NCBI GenBank assembly: GCA_035561315.1 | Contig: DATMXR010000140.1 | Location: 1 to 8,026 of the forward strand | Length of the DNA stretch: 8,026 nucleotides | From: JAEYLA01 sp035561315 | GTDB taxonomy: Bacteria > Bacillota > Clostridia > Christensenellales > CAG-138 | Reading direction: 5' to 3' | Shown: positions 5,346 through 8,026 of the stretch, in pieces | Position numbering within the stretch: position 1 is the first letter of the stretch | Layout of the letters: every line of letters starts with the position of its first letter | Position numbers and translations under genes: made by a program | Notes under the pieces: generated by a model | What the model saw: only the letters and a program-made list of their open reading frames with translations | What the model was told of the DNA's origin: nothing | Databases searched by the model: none

Positions 5346-6851
5346 TTATTCGCCCGCGTGCTTGACGCCGAGTATTTCAAGCTCTTTTTCGGTCAGGCCC
5401 ACGCCCCTTAGCATCAGCCGGTTGCCGCGCATGGCCTCTATGGAGTTGATGCCCATGCCGCCCATCATTTCCTTCACCTCGTGCGTATAGGCGGTGATGA
5501 GGTTCACAAGGCGCTCCGCGCCCATCTCCGGATTCAGGCGTTTGACAAGGTCCGGCCTCTGGGTGGCGATGCCCCAGTTGCACTTGCCCAGGTGGCAGGT
5601 GCGGCAGAGGTGGCAGCCCAAGGCTAAAAGCGGGGCCGTCGCCATATACACGGCGTCCGCGCCCAGGCAGATGGCCTTTACGATATCCGCGCTGTTGCGT
5701 ATGCTTCCGCCGACGACGACGGAAACGTCCGAGCGGATGCCCTCCTCCCGCAGCCGCTGGTCCACGCTGGCAAGCGCAAGCTCTATGGGGATGCCGACGT
5801 TGTCCCGTATGCGGGTGGGCGCGGCGCCCGTGCCGCCGCGGAAGCCGTCTATGGCGATGATGTCCGCGCCGCTCCGGGCGACGCCGGAGGCGATGGCGGA
5901 AACATTGTGCACCGCGGCGATCTTGACGATGACGGGCCGCTCGTAATGCGTGGCCTCTTTGATGGAGTACACAAGCTGCCTCAGATCCTCTATGGAGTAG
6001 ATGTCATGGTGCGGCGCGGGGGAAATGGCGTCCGTCCCCTTGGGGATCATGCGGGTTTTCGCCACGTCCTCCAATATTTTGGAGCTGGGCAGATGCCCGC
6101 CGATGCCCGGCTTCGCGCCCTGGCCCATTTTGATTTCGATGGCCGCGCCCGCCTTCAGATAATCCGGGTGCACCCCGAAGCGGCCGGACGCGACCTGCAC
6201 GATGGTGTGCGGGCCGTACTTGTAGAAATCCTCATGCAGGCCGCCTTCGCCGGTGTTGTAGTAGATCCCTAAGCGCTCCGCCGCCATAGCGAGGCTGTGG
6301 TGCGCGTTGTAGGAGATGGAGCCGAAGCTCATGGCGGAAAACAGGATGGGTGTGGTGAGCGAAAGCTGCGGCTCCATTTTGGTGATGAGTTTGCCGTTCT
6401 CGTCCCGCCTGATGCCGGTGGGCTTTTTGCCCAGGAACGTGCGCGTTTCCATCGGCTCGCGCAGCGGGTCGATGGAGGGGTTTGTCACCTGGGACGCGTT
6501 GATGAGCAGCTTATCCCAGTAGACGGGATAATTTTTCGGCGTGCCCATGGAGGAAAGCAGCATGCCGCCCGAGCCCGCCTGCTTGTAAATGTCCGTGATG
6601 GCCTCGCTGGACCAATTGGAGTTTTCCTTGAACACATGGTCGGACTTCGTGATTTTGAGCGCGCGCGTCGGGCAGAGGGACACGCAGCGGTGGCAGTCCA
6701 CGCACTTGCTGTCGTCCGCGGTCATGGCGCCCGCGGCTTCGTCGTATTGATGCACCTCGTTGGAGCACTGCCGTTCGCAGACCCGGCAGGCGATGCAGCG
6801 GGTAAAATTGCGCACGACTTCATATTCCGGATATTGAAAATTGATAGGCAT
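5346..6851 (-). CDS. gltB: Glutamate synthase, FMN / [3Fe-4S] catalytic subunit with N-terminal double ferredoxin module
   Basis: The 501-residue protein is the synthase domain of GltB, here a separate subunit. It condenses ammonia with 2-oxoglutarate and reduces the imine to L-glutamate on FMN. Residues 19-29 (C19/22/25/29) and 50-60 (C50/53/56/60, then P61) form two [4Fe-4S] ferredoxin motifs that the classical E. coli-type GltB lacks. The barrel shows SAMSFGSIS, the signature GQGAKPGIGGHLP and SPAPHHDIYSIEDL, then DGFRGGTGAAP and the FMN phosphate loop GGSIRNSADIVKAICLGADA. Cysteines 413, 419 and 424 have the C-x5-C-x4-C spacing of the [3Fe-4S] site of glutamate synthases (CHLCRTCHLGKC), with C416 extra. 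The start (MPINFQYPEY) follows GGGGAAGG by 4 nt and sits 17 nt after the amidotransferase stop; the frame runs open to 6977 but overlaps that gene without a ribosome site. Assignment is secure. Confidence 0.96.
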   Translation of the reverse strand: MPINFQYPEYEVVRNFTRCIACRVCERQCSNEVHQYDEAAGAMTADDSKCVDCHRCVSLCPTRALKITKSDHVFKENSNWSSEAITDIYKQAGSGGMLLSSMGTPKNYPVYWDKLLINASQVTNPSIDPLREPMETRTFLGKKPTGIRRDENGKLITKMEPQLSLTTPILFSAMSFGSISYNAHHSLAMAAERLGIYYNTGEGGLHEDFYKYGPHTIVQVASGRFGVHPDYLKAGAAIEIKMGQGAKPGIGGHLPSSKILEDVAKTRMIPKGTDAISPAPHHDIYSIEDLRQLVYSIKEATHYERPVIVKIAAVHNVSAIASGVARSGADIIAIDGFRGGTGAAPTRIRDNVGIPIELALASVDQRLREEGIRSDVSVVVGGSIRNSADIVKAICLGADAVYMATAPLLALGCHLCRTCHLGKCNWGIATQRPDLVKRLNPEMGAERLVNLITAYTHEVKEMMGGMGINSIEAMRGNRLMLRGVGLTEKELEILGVKHAGE

Positions 6852-6868
6852 AGTACCTTCCCCTTCCG

Positions 6869-7993
6869 CTAGACGACTTTCGCCATGGCCTCGGGCTTGA
6901 GCCGTACGATGACGGGCTCGCCGCCGCGCGGCGCCCAAAGCTCCTCCACATCCGGCTCGACCACGCGGATGCCGCATTCCTCGCTCGCGAGGTATACGCG
7001 TTCACCCTTGCGCGCCGCCACCATGGAACGGAGCTTGAGCCTGTCGTTCAATGCCATGAGCCCGCCGCTGAAGCCGACCAGTATGGAGAAGGGGCCTGTG
7101 ATAAGCAAGCTTGCAAACGCGTTTCTCAAATATGTCAGGCGCTCCCGCTTCTCGTCCTCCATGCGGGAGATGGTGGACCAGAAGGGCGCGGCGATGACGT
7201 TTGCGACCTCGCTTAAGTCCATGCCCTGCTTGCGCGTGAGATAATCGAGGATATAGGAGATGACCTCCGTATCCGTCTGCAGCGTGCAGGAGTAGCCGAA
7301 CATTTCGATAAACCTGCGGTTCGCGTCGTAGGAGGAGATTTCGCCGTTGTGCACGACGGTATAATCGAGCATGCCGAACGGGTGCGCGCCGCCCCACCAG
7401 CCCGGGGTGTTGGTGGGGTAACGGCCGTGCGCCGTCCAGCAGTAGCCTTCGTATTCTTCCAGGCGGTAATAGCGGCCGACATCCTCCGGATACCCCACGG
7501 CCTTGAACACGCCCATGTTTTTCCCGCAGGAAAACACATACGCGCCGCTGATCTGGGTATTGATCCGCATCACGCTGCGGACGATAAACTCGTTTTCGTC
7601 AAGCTGGCTCGCGGCAAGCTTCGTGGGCAGGGGGCGCAAAAAATAACGCCATATCAAAGGCTCCCCGGAAATCTGCTTCATGGGGCGCACGGGGATACGC
7701 GATAAATTGACGATATCGTAATGCCGGTCCATGAACTGTTCGCAAGCTTCCTTGCTCGCCTGAGATTCGTAAAAAACATGCAGGGCGTAAAGCTCTTTGT
7801 ACTGCGGATAGATGCCATATCCGGCAAATCCTCCGCCAAGCCCGTTGGAGCGGTCGTGCATGACGGAAATGGAATTTATGATCTCCTGTCCGTTAAACGC
7901 CGCTCCGTCCGTCGCAATGATTCCGGATATCGCACATCCGGATGGGATGCGTACATTCCCCTCCCACTGTCGGGGCATTTCATCCTTTCGCAC
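6869..7993 (-). CDS. Glutamate synthase class-II glutamine amidotransferase subunit (GltB N-terminal domain as a separate protein), GTG start
   Basis: This 374-residue protein supplies ammonia by hydrolysing glutamine. It matches the Ntn-type glutaminase domain of glutamate synthase: probable nucleophile Cys20 in PSGCAISGI, AHGRYPTNTPGWW at 188-200, HNGEISSYDANRRF at 215-228 and TDTEVISYILDYL at 240-252. In this family the cysteine must become the N-terminal residue, so a propeptide of about 19 residues would have to be removed, as happens in proteobacterial GltB. GTG at 7993 is chosen because GGAGGAGG lies 8 nt upstream. The ATG at 7978 (weaker AAAGGA site, Cys at residue 15) is the alternative, and the frame is open beyond 8023 to the window edge. 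It is the first gene of the operon visible here; its promoter lies outside. Relatives include GlxB-type amidotransferases of methylglutamate-pathway enzymes, but the neighbours fit glutamate synthase. Confidence 0.93.
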   Translation of the reverse strand: MRKDEMPRQWEGNVRIPSGCAISGIIATDGAAFNGQEIINSISVMHDRSNGLGGGFAGYGIYPQYKELYALHVFYESQASKEACEQFMDRHYDIVNLSRIPVRPMKQISGEPLIWRYFLRPLPTKLAASQLDENEFIVRSVMRINTQISGAYVFSCGKNMGVFKAVGYPEDVGRYYRLEEYEGYCWTAHGRYPTNTPGWWGGAHPFGMLDYTVVHNGEISSYDANRRFIEMFGYSCTLQTDTEVISYILDYLTRKQGMDLSEVANVIAAPFWSTISRMEDEKRERLTYLRNAFASLLITGPFSILVGFSGGLMALNDRLKLRSMVAARKGERVYLASEECGIRVVEPDVEELWAPRGGEPVIVRLKPEAMAKVV

Positions 7994-8001
7994 TCTTTTG
8001 T

Positions 8002-8009
8002 CCTCCTCC
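8002..8009 (-). promoter_or_regulatory. Ribosome binding site supporting the GTG start at 7993
   Basis: GGAGGAGG on the minus strand, 8 nt before GTG. It is the strongest such site at this end of the window and would lie inside the gene if an upstream TTG (8023) were used. Confidence 0.65.
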
Positions 8010-8026
8010 GCGTCGGGCGGCAATAT

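Noticed and set aside
6297..6872. 191-codon plus-strand frame
   Set aside because: Antisense to the FMN synthase gene; a GC-rich third-position artefact.
6852..6977. N-terminal extension of the FMN synthase subunit
   Set aside because: Overlaps the amidotransferase gene, Arg/Gly-rich shadow composition, and a good ribosome site lies just before the ATG at 6851.

Overview
The window looks like part of a chromosome from a GC-rich Clostridia-type Firmicute. Base composition is high in GC throughout. Most starts have strong AGGAGG-like ribosome binding sites. The largest block is a fully split glutamate synthase operon of the kind found in anaerobic Clostridia, Thermotogales and archaea. Family-level placement cannot be made from the sequence alone.

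Layout. At the left edge (1-134, minus) is the first 44 codons of an EF-G-like translational GTPase. A 290-base divergent intergenic region follows, with a good sigma-A-type promoter facing each way. Two plus-strand genes of unknown function come next. The first encodes a small protein with an acidic tail and three membrane segments (425-940, followed by an intrinsic terminator). The second encodes a cysteine-rich soluble protein of about 204 residues (1034-1648). This one converges on a minus-strand TIM-barrel protein gene (1721-2398) across a 13-bp hairpin that can act as terminator in both directions. The TIM-barrel gene most probably begins at a TTG codon. Bases 2399-2953 hold no gene. Their right half is a 241-bp palindrome-rich element (2695-2935) bounded by two identical 21-bp copies of a hairpin-forming sequence, with inner inverted arms, resembling a MITE or other dispersed intergenic repeat.

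The right two thirds (2954-7993 and beyond, all minus) is one operon of five genes. Reading in the transcribed direction they are: the class-II glutamine amidotransferase domain, the FMN and Fe-S catalytic domain with its own two-cluster ferredoxin module, a four-cluster ferredoxin, an FAD/NAD(P)H oxidoreductase, and the GXGXG beta-helix domain. Gaps are 17, 10 and 4 nt, then a 4-nt ATGA overlap, so expression is very likely coupled. Together they would make a multi-subunit glutamate synthase. The amidotransferase releases ammonia from glutamine, the FMN domain joins it to 2-oxoglutarate to give glutamate, and electrons travel from NAD(P)H through FAD and several iron-sulfur clusters to FMN. 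No classical GltD small subunit is encoded here; the ferredoxin plus FAD protein take its place.

The most unusual items are the hairpin-bounded intergenic element, the dissected, Fe-S-rich glutamate synthase, the TTG-started TIM-barrel protein and the unrecognised cysteine-rich protein. No phage genes, CRISPR array, transposase or RNA gene was seen.
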